DNA of 44,332 bases from Sphingomonas sp. Leaf21. Lineage in GTDB: Bacteria; Pseudomonadota; Alphaproteobacteria; Sphingomonadales; Sphingomonadaceae. The stretch is taken from contig NZ_CAKASM010000031.1 of the NCBI RefSeq assembly GCF_916858675.1, positions 1-44,332 of the forward strand. Reading direction: 5' to 3'. Of the stretch, positions 8,192 through 17,600 are shown piece by piece. Position 1 is the first letter of the stretch, and each line of letters begins with the position of its first letter. The notes beneath the pieces are model-generated. The model ran no database searches and was not told where the DNA came from. It saw nothing but the letters and a program-made list of their open reading frames with translations. The position numbers and the translations under genes were made by a program.

Positions 8192-8264
8192 CGGTATCTC
8201 TCCTTATGTCCCCGCTTCTCCCGAAGGCCGGAGGCTTTGTCCACCCCCGGCCTCGGCAATCGCG

Positions 8265-10385
8265 TTACAGCTTGAAGCTGAGCGTCGCGCGCAGGTCGCG
8301 ACCGTTGAGCGGTGCGAAGTCCTTGAGCACGCTGGCATGGCGACGCGCGTCGACATCGAGGATGTTGTTCGCCGACAGGGTCAGCGTCGTCGGATTGCGT
8401 GTCCCCCAGGGCTTGAGCTGAACCGACGCGTTGACCAGGGTGAAGCCGTCGGTCGGCGTTTCCAGGCCGAGCACGCGGGTCTGCCTGAAGCTGCGCTCCA
8501 CCTCGACGCGGGCATTGACGCTGTCCGACTGCGCTTCCAGCCCGCCGAGCAGGCGGAGCGGCGGGATGCGCGGCGCGGGGCCGGTGCCGATGATCTGGGC
8601 ATGGACGTAATCGCCCAGCAGGTCCGCGTTGATCGCATAGCGCCCGATCGTCGCGAGGCGCAGCGACCCTTCCGCCTCCAGGCCATAATAGCGGGCATCG
8701 GCCTGCGCATAGGTGAAGCAGGGCAGGTCGACGTCGCGGCCCGACGGGGCGGCGGCGGCCTCACATGCACCCTGGGTGACCAGCGCGTCATAGATATAGT
8801 TGGAGAAGCGGTTGTAATAGGCCGAGGCGTCGAAGCTATAGCCGTCGCCGTGCCCGTGGACGGTCGCCTCGATCCCCCAGCTCGCTTCCTTCTTGAAGTT
8901 CGGATCGCCCAGCTCATAGGCCTCGGTCCCGGCATGAGGGCCGTTGGCGAACAATTCCTCGGCGGAGGGGGCGCGTTCGGTGCGCGACAGATTGAGGCCA
9001 GCGCGCCAGTCGGGCGCGAAGCCGTAGCTGGCGCCGATCGAGCCCGAAAAGGCGTCGAAGCTGCGCTGGCCCCGGAAGAAGCGGTCGTCGGCCACCGCGG
9101 TGCGCGCGGTCAGCGTCGTGTGCTCGAAGCGGGCGCCCGCCTCCATCTTGAATGCGCCGCGATCGAGCTGTTGCAGGGTGAAGAGGCCGACCTGCGCGGT
9201 GTTGTTGCGCGGCAGGAACGCCTCGTCCCCGCGCACGTCGAAATCGCGGTTGACGAACTGGACGCCCGATGCGCCCTGCCAGCCGTTCCGCCTGGACTGG
9301 ATCAGCTCGAGGCGACCCTCCAACCCCTTGTTGTAGAAGGCGGTGCCGATGCCGCCATCCTCTTCCAGCTCGTAATGCCGATATTGCGCGGCGCCCGCGC
9401 GCAGGCGGATGCGCTCGAGGAACCCGCCACCCGTCTCGATCTCGCCGCGCAGGTCGAGTCGATTCTGGACGAGGCTGAGGCGCGGGGCCTCGGGCTCTTC
9501 GCCGCCGGGCGTCAGCGTGTAGCGGACCGGCACGCCGTAGAGGCTGTCATAATGGCTATAGGCGATGCCGAGCGAGCCCGTATCGGTGATCAGCGCGCCG
9601 CCGACGCCCGCCGTCCATGTCTCGCTGGCGGTGTTGGGCAGGCGACCGCGCAGATTGGCGACGCCCGCGAAATCGAGCGGATCGTTGGGCGCCGCCTGTG
9701 CCGACGCCAGCGCTTCCGCACGGGCGCGCGGAGAGAGGACATAGCCGCCGATCTTCAGGTCGTCGGTCTTCAGATAGGACCCGTCGGCATGGACGACGAA
9801 CTGCCGACCGACCGCCACATCGGTTGCCGCCGCGACCGAGCGTTCATTGGCCGCCGAACCATAGGATGCGATGCCCGACAGGCGGTAGCCCTGTTCCGGC
9901 ACGGTGCGCGGGATGCGCGTGTCGATGACGTTGACGACGCCGCCCACCGCCGACGAGCCGAACAGCAACGCGGAGGGCCCTCGCAGGACCTCGACCCGAT
10001 CGGCGAGCAGCGGATTGATGACGACCGCATGGTCGACACTGGTGTTGGATACGTCGATCGAGCCGATCCCGTCGGTCAGGACGCGGATCCGCTCGCCCTG
10101 GAAACCGCGCAGCACGGGGCGTGAGGCGTTGGGGCCGAAAGATGTCGCCGAAACGCCCGGCTGCCGCGCCAGCGTCTCGCCGATGGTCGGACGGATTGAC
10201 CGCTGCAGTTCGTCGCCCGTGACGATCGAGGTTCCCGACAGGACGTCGGTTTCCGACTGCCGGACCGGTGCGGTCACCACGATTTCCCGCCCGCGATTGG
10301 CCGTCGACGGGGCATTCTGGGCAAGGGCGGGGGCGGCGAACTGGCTGGTGAGCGCGGTAGCCGACAGCAGAACGAACTTGAACAC
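8265..10385 (-). CDS. TonB-dependent outer-membrane receptor, possibly zinc-type (ZnuD-like)
   Basis: The 706-residue product has a signal peptide (FKFVLLSATALTSQFAAPAL, then AQ). It has a TonB-box-like EIVVTA at residues 34-39 and a plug domain (TIGETLARQPGVSATSFGPN, then RPVLRGFQGERIRVL, ending in EVLRGPSALLFG). A beta-barrel ending in FKL follows. The C-terminal stretch HASVLKDFAPLNGRDLR resembles zinc receptors of the ZnuD group, but a ligand cannot be assigned from sequence alone. A GTG start at 10385, with GGAGCC six bases before it, gives the cleanest signal peptide. The in-frame ATG at 10436 adds 17 polar residues and is less likely. The much longer upstream open frame is not credible because it overlaps two real genes. 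No transporter partner is adjacent. Confidence 0.88.
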   Translation of the reverse strand: MFKFVLLSATALTSQFAAPALAQNAPSTANRGREIVVTAPVRQSETDVLSGTSIVTGDELQRSIRPTIGETLARQPGVSATSFGPNASRPVLRGFQGERIRVLTDGIGSIDVSNTSVDHAVVINPLLADRVEVLRGPSALLFGSSAVGGVVNVIDTRIPRTVPEQGYRLSGIASYGSAANERSVAAATDVAVGRQFVVHADGSYLKTDDLKIGGYVLSPRARAEALASAQAAPNDPLDFAGVANLRGRLPNTASETWTAGVGGALITDTGSLGIAYSHYDSLYGVPVRYTLTPGGEEPEAPRLSLVQNRLDLRGEIETGGGFLERIRLRAGAAQYRHYELEEDGGIGTAFYNKGLEGRLELIQSRRNGWQGASGVQFVNRDFDVRGDEAFLPRNNTAQVGLFTLQQLDRGAFKMEAGARFEHTTLTARTAVADDRFFRGQRSFDAFSGSIGASYGFAPDWRAGLNLSRTERAPSAEELFANGPHAGTEAYELGDPNFKKEASWGIEATVHGHGDGYSFDASAYYNRFSNYIYDALVTQGACEAAAAPSGRDVDLPCFTYAQADARYYGLEAEGSLRLATIGRYAINADLLGDYVHAQIIGTGPAPRIPPLRLLGGLEAQSDSVNARVEVERSFRQTRVLGLETPTDGFTLVNASVQLKPWGTRNPTTLTLSANNILDVDARRHASVLKDFAPLNGRDLRATLSFKL

Positions 10386-10425
10386 GACAGGGCTCCGATC
10401 AGTGAAGCCCTGCCGAGTACAGTAG

Positions 10426-10440
10426 TGATACAACATATCA
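10426..10440. promoter_or_regulatory. Operator-like dyad upstream of TonB-dependent receptor
   Basis: TGATACAACATATCA has perfect 5-bp arms (TGATA/TATCA) around a 5-base centre, about 41 bases upstream of the GTG start. This AT-rich patch stands out in a GC-rich region. It loosely resembles alphaproteobacterial Zur or Fur boxes. The regulator is not identified. Confidence 0.4.
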
Positions 10441-10471
10441 AGTGTAAAATGACGCACGGCTGACAGGCGTG

Positions 10472-10840
10472 TCACCCATTGGCGGCGTCGAGGCAGAGCA
10501 GGACGCGGAGGGTCCGGCCGCCCGCGATCCGCTCTGCCGCGATGTCGGCGATCAGGTCGCGGCCGAGCGGTATCTCCGCCTCGGGCAAGCTCTTCAACCA
10601 GGCGGACAGGGCGTTGCCGGGAGCGGCGGCCAATCGAAGGGTGACGACCGATCCGGTGAACGTCACCGACGACCAGGGCTCCACATTCTCCACGGTCAGC
10701 AGCACCGTGCAGCCCGCGCGTGCCGCATGTGCCGTCAGCGCCCTGGCGAGCCGTCCGCCGCGATCCGACGGGCGACGCAGTGGCGCGAAATGGGGTGCGA
10801 CATGCCCGGGCCGGTCGCAACGGGTCAGCGGCGCGCTCAT
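10472..10840 (-). CDS. Hypothetical protein, 122 aa, coupled to upstream small gene
   Basis: I do not recognise this protein. It has a basic, Arg/His-rich N-terminus (about residues 1-40), then alternating hydrophobic strands (CTVLLTVENVEPWSSVTFTG) and an acidic helical end. No signal peptide, membrane segment or cysteine motif is visible. Its ATG overlaps the TGA of the 58-residue gene upstream (ATGA at 10837-10840), so the two are translationally coupled. Both diverge from the S24 regulator gene. The coupling and codon bias support a real gene. A partner or effector role for the regulator locus is inference. Confidence 0.65.
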   Translation of the reverse strand: MSAPLTRCDRPGHVAPHFAPLRRPSDRGGRLARALTAHAARAGCTVLLTVENVEPWSSVTFTGSVVTLRLAAAPGNALSAWLKSLPEAEIPLGRDLIADIAAERIAGGRTLRVLLCLDAANG

Positions 10841-11013
10841 GCCGAACGACCCGCGATGAAGCCGGTCACGCGCCGGATCATGTCGGCCCCCGGCTCGCGC
10901 CCCCTGCGGAGATCGCCGACCAGCCGCGGGTCGTTGACCGCCAGTCGCCCGAATTTGGTCTCCGGCATCCGGCTCTTCCTCAGATAGCGCTCGATCACGC
11001 CCAGCAATTCCAT
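10837..11013 (-). CDS. Small HTH-like protein, 58 aa
   Basis: The product MELLGVIERYLRKSRMPETK (first 20 residues) continues with a stretch of the form FGRLAVNDPRLVGDLRRGRE. Its spacing of hydrophobic and Arg/Gly residues resembles the two central helices of XRE/Cro-type DNA-binding proteins. The ATG at 11013 has a good Shine-Dalgarno sequence (GGGAGA, seven bases away); an upstream ATG at 11052 lacks one. It is the first gene of a divergent pair opposite an S24-type repressor homologue, the classical arrangement of a Cro-like small regulator opposite a CI-like one. DNA binding is inference. The protein is too short for a confident family call. Confidence 0.7.
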   Translation of the reverse strand: MELLGVIERYLRKSRMPETKFGRLAVNDPRLVGDLRRGREPGADMIRRVTGFIAGRSA

Positions 11014-11077
11014 GGACTGTCTCCCATTGTCCGATTCTCGACTGATGTTCATGATCTGTTCTGATTTCCAACTTGTC

Positions 11078-11091
11078 TAGGAAAAATCCTA
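11078..11091. promoter_or_regulatory. Perfect palindrome between divergent regulator genes
   Basis: TAGGAAAAATCCTA is an inverted repeat with 5-bp arms and a 4-base A-rich centre. It lies in the 95-base region between the 58-residue gene (start 11013) and the S24-type gene (start 11109), 17 bases before the latter. Position and symmetry make it the best candidate operator for autoregulation. Binding is not shown. Confidence 0.55.
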
Positions 11092-11108
11092 CGGCTATGG
11101 TGAGTGTC

Positions 11109-11726
11109 ATGTCGGAGACGGAAATCAGGACGGTTCTGCAGGAGCTTGCGGCACGGGCGGGGGTCAGCCTCGCGGCGCTGTCACGTATGCTGGGGCGTAA
11201 CGATGCCTATCTCCAGCAGTTCGTCCAGCGCGGAACGCCGCGCGTCCTCGCCGAACGGGATCGCAAATCACTGGCGGAGTTTTTCGGGGTTCCCGAAACG
11301 CGGCTCGGTGCAGCCTCGATAGCGGGGCCGATGCTGGTCCGGCGGCTCGCGGTGGCGGCGTCGGCGGGGCCGGGCGCGACCGTCTATGACGAGGTGATGA
11401 TCGGGGTGGAGGCGCTGGACCGCCAGCTCGCCCGGCGGCTCGGGCTGAGCGATGGTGCAGCCTCGGTCATACGGGTGCGTGGCGACTCGATGGCGCCGGG
11501 GCTGATGGATGGCGATCATCTGGTGGTCGACCAGACGGATGTGCAGCCGGGCGCGCGCGGCGGTCTCTACGTGATCCGGATCGGCGACGCGCTGATGGTC
11601 AAGCGGGTGCGCGCGGACAGCGGCGGATTGGTGGCGTCGAGCGACAATCCCGCCGCGCCGCCCTTGCCCGACGGACCGATCACGGTCGTCGGGCGGGTTG
11701 TCTGGCAGATGCGGCTGCCGAGCTGA
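11109..11726 (+). CDS. S24-family (LexA/CI-like) helix-turn-helix regulator
   Basis: The 205-residue protein joins an N-terminal helical DNA-binding region to a C-terminal S24 serine-lysine autoprotease-like domain. The N-terminal region is about residues 5-65 (ELAARAGVSLAALSRMLGRN is the XRE-like part). Catalytic residues are S127 in RGDSMAPGL and K165 in LMVKRV, matching LexA S119 and K156. An Ala-Gly step at residues 86-87 (AASAGPG) lies where CI-type proteins are cut. It may therefore be a damage- or stress-responsive repressor; this is inference. ATG at 11109 is preferred because GGTGAG lies four bases before it; an ATG at 11097 is possible. It is divergent from a 58-residue HTH-like gene. 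Confidence 0.85.
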   Translation: MSETEIRTVLQELAARAGVSLAALSRMLGRNDAYLQQFVQRGTPRVLAERDRKSLAEFFGVPETRLGAASIAGPMLVRRLAVAASAGPGATVYDEVMIGVEALDRQLARRLGLSDGAASVIRVRGDSMAPGLMDGDHLVVDQTDVQPGARGGLYVIRIGDALMVKRVRADSGGLVASSDNPAAPPLPDGPITVVGRVVWQMRLPS

Positions 11727-11730
11727 TCGC

Positions 11731-11916
11731 CTATCGTCCGCGCCACCATAGCAGCAGCGCGATCACGACGCCGATCGCCAGGCCGATCAGCACGCCCGGC
11801 GTCACCTGTCCGGTCGCGAGCCCCGCGACGATCCCGCCGATCACGCCGAGCGCGATGAAGATGCCACCCGCCGGAGTGGCGGAGCGCGACGGGCGAGGGG
11901 GTGGATCTTGGCGCAT
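11731..11916 (-). CDS. Small membrane protein, 61 aa
   Basis: A basic Pro-rich head (MRQDPPPRPSRSATP) leads into two closely spaced hydrophobic segments (GIFIALGVIGGIVAGLA and GVLIGLAIGVVIALLLWW). It ends in RGR, suggesting a two-pass inner-membrane hairpin. No family is recognised. It is convergent with the S24 gene, its stop lying four bases beyond that gene's stop. The start at 11916 has a weak Shine-Dalgarno sequence; the segment pattern favours it over the longer frame open to 12288. Confidence 0.6.
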   Translation of the reverse strand: MRQDPPPRPSRSATPAGGIFIALGVIGGIVAGLATGQVTPGVLIGLAIGVVIALLLWWRGR

Positions 11917-12060
11917 GTCGCTGGTCTGCCACGCTCGGCGCGGGGAGGCCAGCCACGACGAAATTCTCTGTTGTCGGCGCGCGTTAACCACTTCCGGGGA
12001 TGGTCTGTTTTCCGATCTGGGCCTAGGGGGCTGGCTTTCGGAACTGGGGCAGGGGCGAAC

Positions 12061-12291
12061 ATGCACGATCGCGGCGGTGAGACTTACATGGCGCCCTTCG
12101 TCACCGGGACCGATGTCGAGACTGCGGCCGACCTGATCGAGACCTTCGGCGAATCGGCGGGCGGCGAAGCGGCGGCGCGCGCCAGGCGGAGCCGTGACAT
12201 GGGCAATCACATCCACTTCTGCCGCTGGCGCCAGATCGAGCGGCTGATCGATTTGCTGGCGAGGGAGGCGGCGGTCGGCACGGTCCACTGA
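12061..12291 (+). CDS. Small helical protein, 76 aa, unknown function
   Basis: The product is short, charged and predicted largely helical, with a TADLIETFGESAGGEAAARARR-type first half (residues 16-38) and a C-terminal HFCRWRQIERLIDLLAREA stretch. The pattern of an acidic helix, an Ala/Arg-rich helix and a Trp-containing helix recalls small proteins common in sphingomonads (DUF6961-like), but the match is loose. Start 12061 follows GGGGCAGGGGCGA; 12088 (MAPFVTG) is an alternative. It diverges from the 61-residue membrane protein. Confidence 0.55.
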   Translation: MHDRGGETYMAPFVTGTDVETAADLIETFGESAGGEAAARARRSRDMGNHIHFCRWRQIERLIDLLAREAAVGTVH

Positions 12292-12356
12292 CGGCGTCCG
12301 CCCGAACTCCTTCCTTGCGGTAGACTTTTTGCGGGCCTCCGGTCGCCGACCTCACT

Positions 12357-12434
12357 GTTCCCCCGCGAAGGCGGGGGCCCAGTGTTCTTCGCGCAAGCGG
12401 TTTTCCGCTTGGACCCCCGCCTACGCGGGGGAAC
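12357..12434. repeat. Palindromic intergenic repeat, GTTCCCCCGCG type
   Basis: The arms GTTCCCCCGCG...GCGGGGG (12357-12377) and CCCCCGC...CGCGGGGGAAC (12414-12434) are mirror images. A hairpin CAAGCGG-TTTT-CCGCTTG lies between them (about 12394-12411). A related single arm occurs near 27005. The gene-free stretch 12292-12611 holds this repeat. In the remaining 180 bases up to tamA I see no gene and no clear promoter; an open frame at 12382-12615 is not protein-like. Confidence 0.75.
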
Positions 12435-12611
12435 GGTGATCATGTGGTCACGGCCGGGATGTTTCCTTGCAGCGGAGGTATGGCGCGCCAAGCCGTCGAC
12501 CGGGCCCGGAAACGTGAGGCGCACCGGGCCGCGACGAGCGGGCTGGCAAATCTGTTCGATCGAGCATGCTTTGGGGTGTCGCAATCGCCTGCGCACGGCT
12601 AGGGATTGGCG

Positions 12612-14633
12612 ATGATGGTCCGCGTCGGGCGGCCGTGCCGCTCGGTCGCCATCTTGGTCTTCGCAATGGGTTTCGGCGGCACGGGGCTGGCCGGGCGTGC
12701 GCTCGCCCAGGCGACGGGCCCCGCCACGACGACGCCATCGCCACGGGTGCAGGCCGTGCCCGGCACCGTTCCGCCGGGCGACGCGGAGGATCCGACGATG
12801 CTCGATCCGACCGCGCCCCTGGCGCCGCTGCCGGAGATCGGCGTCGCCTGGCCCGATCTGTCGCAGGCGCCGGGTGATCCGGCGGGGGCGATGGCCGCCA
12901 CCGTCGATGCCGCCGCCGAGCGTCGCTATCACTGGCGGGTCGACGGGATCGATGGCGCGGGGGCACTGGTCCGCCAGCGTTTCGACCAGCTCTCCACGCT
13001 CGATGCCAATGACGAGGATCCCGCCAATGCCGCGCAGCTCGACCGCCGCGCGCGCGAGGATGCCGCGCTGCTGACCAACTTGCTGCGCGGGGCGGGCTAT
13101 TATGACGCGCAGGTCTCGACCCGGATCGAACCCGGTAACGAACCGACCGTCGTGCTGGAGGCGACGCCGGGCAATCTCTACCGCTTCGCCGACGTCACCC
13201 TGGCGGGCGTGCAGGCGGCGGGGGCCAAGGCCGCGCCGCTGGAAAAGGCGTTCGGGATCAAGCCCGGCGATCCCGTCAACGCCGACACGATCGTCGCGGG
13301 CGAGGCGGCGCTGAAGACCGCCGTCGGCGTCGCGGGTTTCCCCTTCGCCAAGGTCGGCGATCCGCAGATCGTCGTCGACCATGCGACACGGACCGCGACC
13401 ATCGACCTGTCCGTCGATCCGGGCACGGTGCGGCGCTATGGTCGGATCGTCATGGCCAATGACCGGCTGTTCGACGCCCGCCACGTCCAGGATATCGCGC
13501 GGTTCAGGCCGGGGCAGCCCTATGACGCCACCGGACTGGAGGATCTGCGCCGGGCGCTGGTGCAGACCGGGCTCGTCTCGTCGGTGGAGGTCAAGCCCGT
13601 GCCGGGCGATACGCCGGAGACGGTCGATATCGCCGTCGCACTGGAACCCGCGCCGCCGCATACGATCGCGGGCGAACTGGGCTATGGCACCGGCGAAGGC
13701 GCCCAGGCGTCGGTCAACTGGACCGACCGCAATCTCTTCCCGCCCGAGGGCGCGCTGACCCTTCGCAGCGTGCTGGGGACGCGTGAGCAGCTTGGCGCGG
13801 TCGTCTTCCGGCGCAACAATTTCGAGGGCCGCGACCGTATCCTGACCGCGCAATTCTCGGCCGCGCACCTGCTTCGGGACGCCTATGAGGCCAAGACGCT
13901 GTCGCTGTCGGGCAGCCTGGAGCGGCAGACCAACATCTTCTTCCAGAAGACCTGGACCTGGTCGCTGGGCGCCGAACTGCTGACTTCGGACGAGCGCGAC
14001 GTGATCGCGGCGACCGGCGAGCCGCGTCGCCGTACCTTCTTCATCGGCGCACTGCCGACCAGCCTCAATTATGACGGGTCGGACGACCTGCTCAATCCGA
14101 CCCGCGGGTTCCGGCTGGGCGGGCGGATCAGCCCGGAATTGTCGTTGCAAGGCAGCGTGTTCAGCTATGCCCGAACGCAGGTCGACGCCAGCATCTATCA
14201 TCCCTTCGGCGACCGGGTGGTGCTGGCCGCGCGGACGCGGCTGGGCACGATCGTCGGTGCGCCGCGCGACGAGATCGCACCGTCACGGCGTTTCTATGCG
14301 GGTGGCGGCGCGTCGGTGCGCGGCTACAGCTTCCAGGCGATCGGGCCGCGCGATGCGAATAACGACCCGATCGGCGGACGCAGCCTGGCCGAATTCTCGA
14401 TCGAGGCGCGGGTGCGCACCTTCGGCCATTTCGGCGTGGTGCCGTTCCTCGACGCCGGCAATATCTCGACCACGCCGCTGCCGCGCCTGACGGGACTGCG
14501 CTTCGGCACCGGGCTCGGCGTTCGCTATTACTCCAATTTCGGACCGATCCGCCTGGATGTCGGCACCCCGCTCAATCCGCAGCGCGGTGACAGCCGGGTC
14601 GCGGTCTATGTCTCCTTGGGACAGGCATTTTGA
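12612..14633 (+). CDS. tamA: Outer-membrane assembly factor TamA (Omp85/BamA superfamily)
   Basis: The 673-residue product has a signal peptide (SVAILVFAMGFGGTGLAGRA, cut near ALAQ). A linker and POTRA-like repeats follow over roughly residues 100-350 (for example YRFADVTLAGVQ and YGRIVMANDRLFDARHVQDI). A C-terminal 16-strand barrel comes after. The signature RGY of barrel loop 6 is present in GGGASVRGYSFQ, and the last residue is Phe as in barrels folded by the Bam complex. TamA pairs with TamB to insert autotransporters and other proteins. The tamB gene follows with a four-base overlap. ATG at 12612 or 12615; AGGG precedes by eight bases. Confidence 0.92.
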   Translation: MMVRVGRPCRSVAILVFAMGFGGTGLAGRALAQATGPATTTPSPRVQAVPGTVPPGDAEDPTMLDPTAPLAPLPEIGVAWPDLSQAPGDPAGAMAATVDAAAERRYHWRVDGIDGAGALVRQRFDQLSTLDANDEDPANAAQLDRRAREDAALLTNLLRGAGYYDAQVSTRIEPGNEPTVVLEATPGNLYRFADVTLAGVQAAGAKAAPLEKAFGIKPGDPVNADTIVAGEAALKTAVGVAGFPFAKVGDPQIVVDHATRTATIDLSVDPGTVRRYGRIVMANDRLFDARHVQDIARFRPGQPYDATGLEDLRRALVQTGLVSSVEVKPVPGDTPETVDIAVALEPAPPHTIAGELGYGTGEGAQASVNWTDRNLFPPEGALTLRSVLGTREQLGAVVFRRNNFEGRDRILTAQFSAAHLLRDAYEAKTLSLSGSLERQTNIFFQKTWTWSLGAELLTSDERDVIAATGEPRRRTFFIGALPTSLNYDGSDDLLNPTRGFRLGGRISPELSLQGSVFSYARTQVDASIYHPFGDRVVLAARTRLGTIVGAPRDEIAPSRRFYAGGGASVRGYSFQAIGPRDANNDPIGGRSLAEFSIEARVRTFGHFGVVPFLDAGNISTTPLPRLTGLRFGTGLGVRYYSNFGPIRLDVGTPLNPQRGDSRVAVYVSLGQAF

Positions 14634-17600
14634 CCGAGGAAGCGCCGCTGCCCGCGCCAAGGCGTCGGCGCGTTCGCTGGATGCGTGCGCTGGGCGTCGG
14701 GCTGGCCATGCTCGTCGCGATCCTGGCGACCGCGCTGGCGATCGTCGATACGTCGATCGGGCACCGCTGGGTCGCCGATCGGATCGGCACCATCCGCACC
14801 GAGACGGGATTGCGCTTCACGGTCGGGCGGATCGACGGCTCGCTCTATTCGGACATGCGGCTGGTCGACCTGCGCGTCTATGATCTCGATGGCCTTCTGG
14901 TGCAGGTGCCCGTCGCGCTGCTCGACTGGCGGCCGTGGAAATGGACGCAGGGGACGCTGGATATCCGGCGGGTCGAAGCGCCGCTGGCCATGCTCTATCA
15001 TGTTCCGCGTACCAGGCGCACCGGACGACAGGGGCCGATCCTTCCCGATTTCGACATTCGCATCGACCGACTGACGCTCCAGAAGCTCATCCTCGCCAGG
15101 CCCGTGCTGGGCCGGGCGCGGGTGGCGCGGGTCGAGGGGCGCGCGGACATTCATGACGGCCGCGCGCTGGTGACGCTCGACGGGGGCGTGGCGGGGACCG
15201 ATCGGTTGCGGTTGAAGCTGGATGCGCAACCCGATCGCGACCGCTTCGACCTTGCCGTCTCCGCGCGGGGCAGGCGCGACGGCGTGCTGGCGCGAATGGT
15301 CGGCGTCCGCGCGCCCGTCGCGCTCACCGTGGATGGCGAAGGCCGCTGGTCGCGCTGGACGGGCCGCGCGCAAGGCACGGTCGGTACGGCGAACGCGGTC
15401 GACCTGTCGCTGTCGGCGCAATCGGGGCGCTACGCCCTGTCGGGTTATGTCGCACCCTCGCTGGTCCTGCGCGGCCGGTTGCAACGACTGACCGGCCCGC
15501 GCGTGATCGTCGCCGGACAGGGCGATTTCGCCGACCGGCGGCTGAACGGCGCACTGGTCCTGCGCTCGCCAGCCCTGCGCGTCCGCGCACGCGGGCTGGT
15601 CGATCTGGGCGCGAGCCGGTTCGAGGGGCTGCGCGTCGATGCACGATTGCTCCGCCCCGAGGCGCTGTTCGGCAACATGACCGGACAGGCCATCGGCCTG
15701 ACCATGCGGCTGGATGGCCGGTTCGATCGCGCGGCGTTCGACTATCGGCTCGCGGCGCCGCGCTTCGCCTTCGGGCGCACGGGGTTCGAGCAGGCGGTGG
15801 CTCTGGGCAAGGGGCATGTGTCCGGCGGATGGCCGGTGACGCTGCCGTTGCGCTTCACGGCGGAACGGGTGACCGGCGTCGGAGAGGCGGCGGGTGGCAT
15901 CCTCCACCGGCTTTCCGTCGCGGGCGATCTGCGCATCACCCGGCGCGAGATCGCGGGGCAGGGGCTCAGCTTGCGCTCCGACAAGCTGGCAGGACGGCTC
16001 AACCTGCGGATCGACCTGACCAACGGGCGCTATGATGTCGGCCTTGACGGTGCGTTGAAGCGCTACCTGATTCCCGGCCTCGGGATCGTCGATGTCCGAT
16101 CGCGCCTCAGCGCCGTCCCGGGCGCGGACGGGCATGGCACGCGGATCGTCGGACGGGGAGAAGCGCAGGTCCGACGGCTCGACAACGGCTTCCTGCGATC
16201 GCTTGCGGGCGGGTTGCCGCATCTCACCACCGATCTGGAGCGTGGCGCCGACGGGGTGTTTCACTTCCATCGCCTGGTGCTGACGGCGCCGGGCATCCGG
16301 CTGACCGGGGAAGCGATTCGCCGGACCGATGGCATGTTCCACTTCGTCGGCGGTGGACGCCAGGCGCGCTACGGTCCCGTGCAGATGGTTCTCGACGGCA
16401 AGATCGACCGGCCGACGCTCGACCTGGTGCTGGCCGCGCCCAATGCCGCGCTGGGACTGAGCGATGTGCGCGCGCATCTCGATCCGACCGTGCCGGGCTA
16501 TGCCTTTCGGGCTACCGGGGGATCGCGACTGGGGCCGTTCCAGGCGGGCGGGGCGATCCTCCTCCCCAAGGGGCAGGACGCGGTCGTCCAGATCAACCCG
16601 CTGATCGTCGCGGGTACGCGTGCGACGGGGGCGCTGACGGTGGCGCAGGGCGGGCTGGCCGGTCGGCTCGACGTGGCGGGCGGTGGCCTGTCGGGCGAGC
16701 TGCTGTTCCGACCGGTCGGCACCGTCCAGCGGATCGAGAGCCATCTCGCCGCGCGCCAGGCGCAGATAGCCGGGATCACCGTCCGCCAGGGACGGCTCGA
16801 CCTGATCGCCCTGCTCGATCCCACGGGCGCATCGGTCGAGGGCACCGCCAATGCCCAGGGGCTTCGGCACGGCGCGTTCAACATCGCGCAGTTCGACGGC
16901 AGCGCGCGGCTGCGCGACGGCAGCGGTGAGGTGCGGGTCGGCATTTCCGGTTCGCGCGGGCGCGCCTTCTCCATCCAGACGGTGACGCAGGTTACGCCCG
17001 GCCGGTTCGCGGTGACCGCCAAGGGGACGCTCGATCGCCGCCCGCTGGAGTTCGTATCGCCCGCGATCGTGACGCGCGAGGGCGATGGCTGGACGCTCGC
17101 GCCGACCCAGTTGCGCTTTGCCGGGGGCGAGGCGAAGCTCGCCGGGCGGCTGGACCCCGACGGGACCGAGGTGCAGGCCAGCCTGACGCGGATGCCGCTG
17201 GCGGTGCTCGATATCGGCTATCCCGGATTGGGGCTTGGCGGCAGCGCGACGGGCACCTTGACCGTTCGGCAGGGCAAGGGGGCGCCGACGGGCAAGGCGG
17301 ATCTGACCATCCGGGGGCTGACCCGCGCCGGGCTCGTCCTGACCTCGCGCCCGATCGACATGGGGGTGGCGGGCGTGCTGTCCGCCGATCGGCTGGGCGT
17401 TCGGTCGGTCATGGCGTCGGGCGGCCGCATCATCGGGCGGGCGCAGGCCTTGCTGGTCCCCGCCGCGCAGGGAGATTGGGCAAGCCGGATGCAGACCGGG
17501 CGGCTGATCGCGCAGCTCCGCTATGCCGGGCCCGCCGATACGCTGTGGCGGCTGACCGGGGTGGAGATGTTCGACCTGTCCGGCCCCGTCGCGATCGGCG

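Noticed and set aside
10386..10820. N-terminal extension of the TonB receptor to 851 residues
   Set aside because: It would overlap the 122-residue gene in another frame and place the signal peptide about 145 residues inside the protein.
12382..12615. A 77-codon ORF before tamA
   Set aside because: It starts inside a palindromic repeat, overlaps the tamA start and has no protein-like composition or Shine-Dalgarno sequence.
12207..14201. A 664-codon open frame antisense to tamA
   Set aside because: Low-complexity, Arg/Gly/Asp-rich translation with no start context; the tamA frame has signal peptide, POTRA repeats and the RGY motif.
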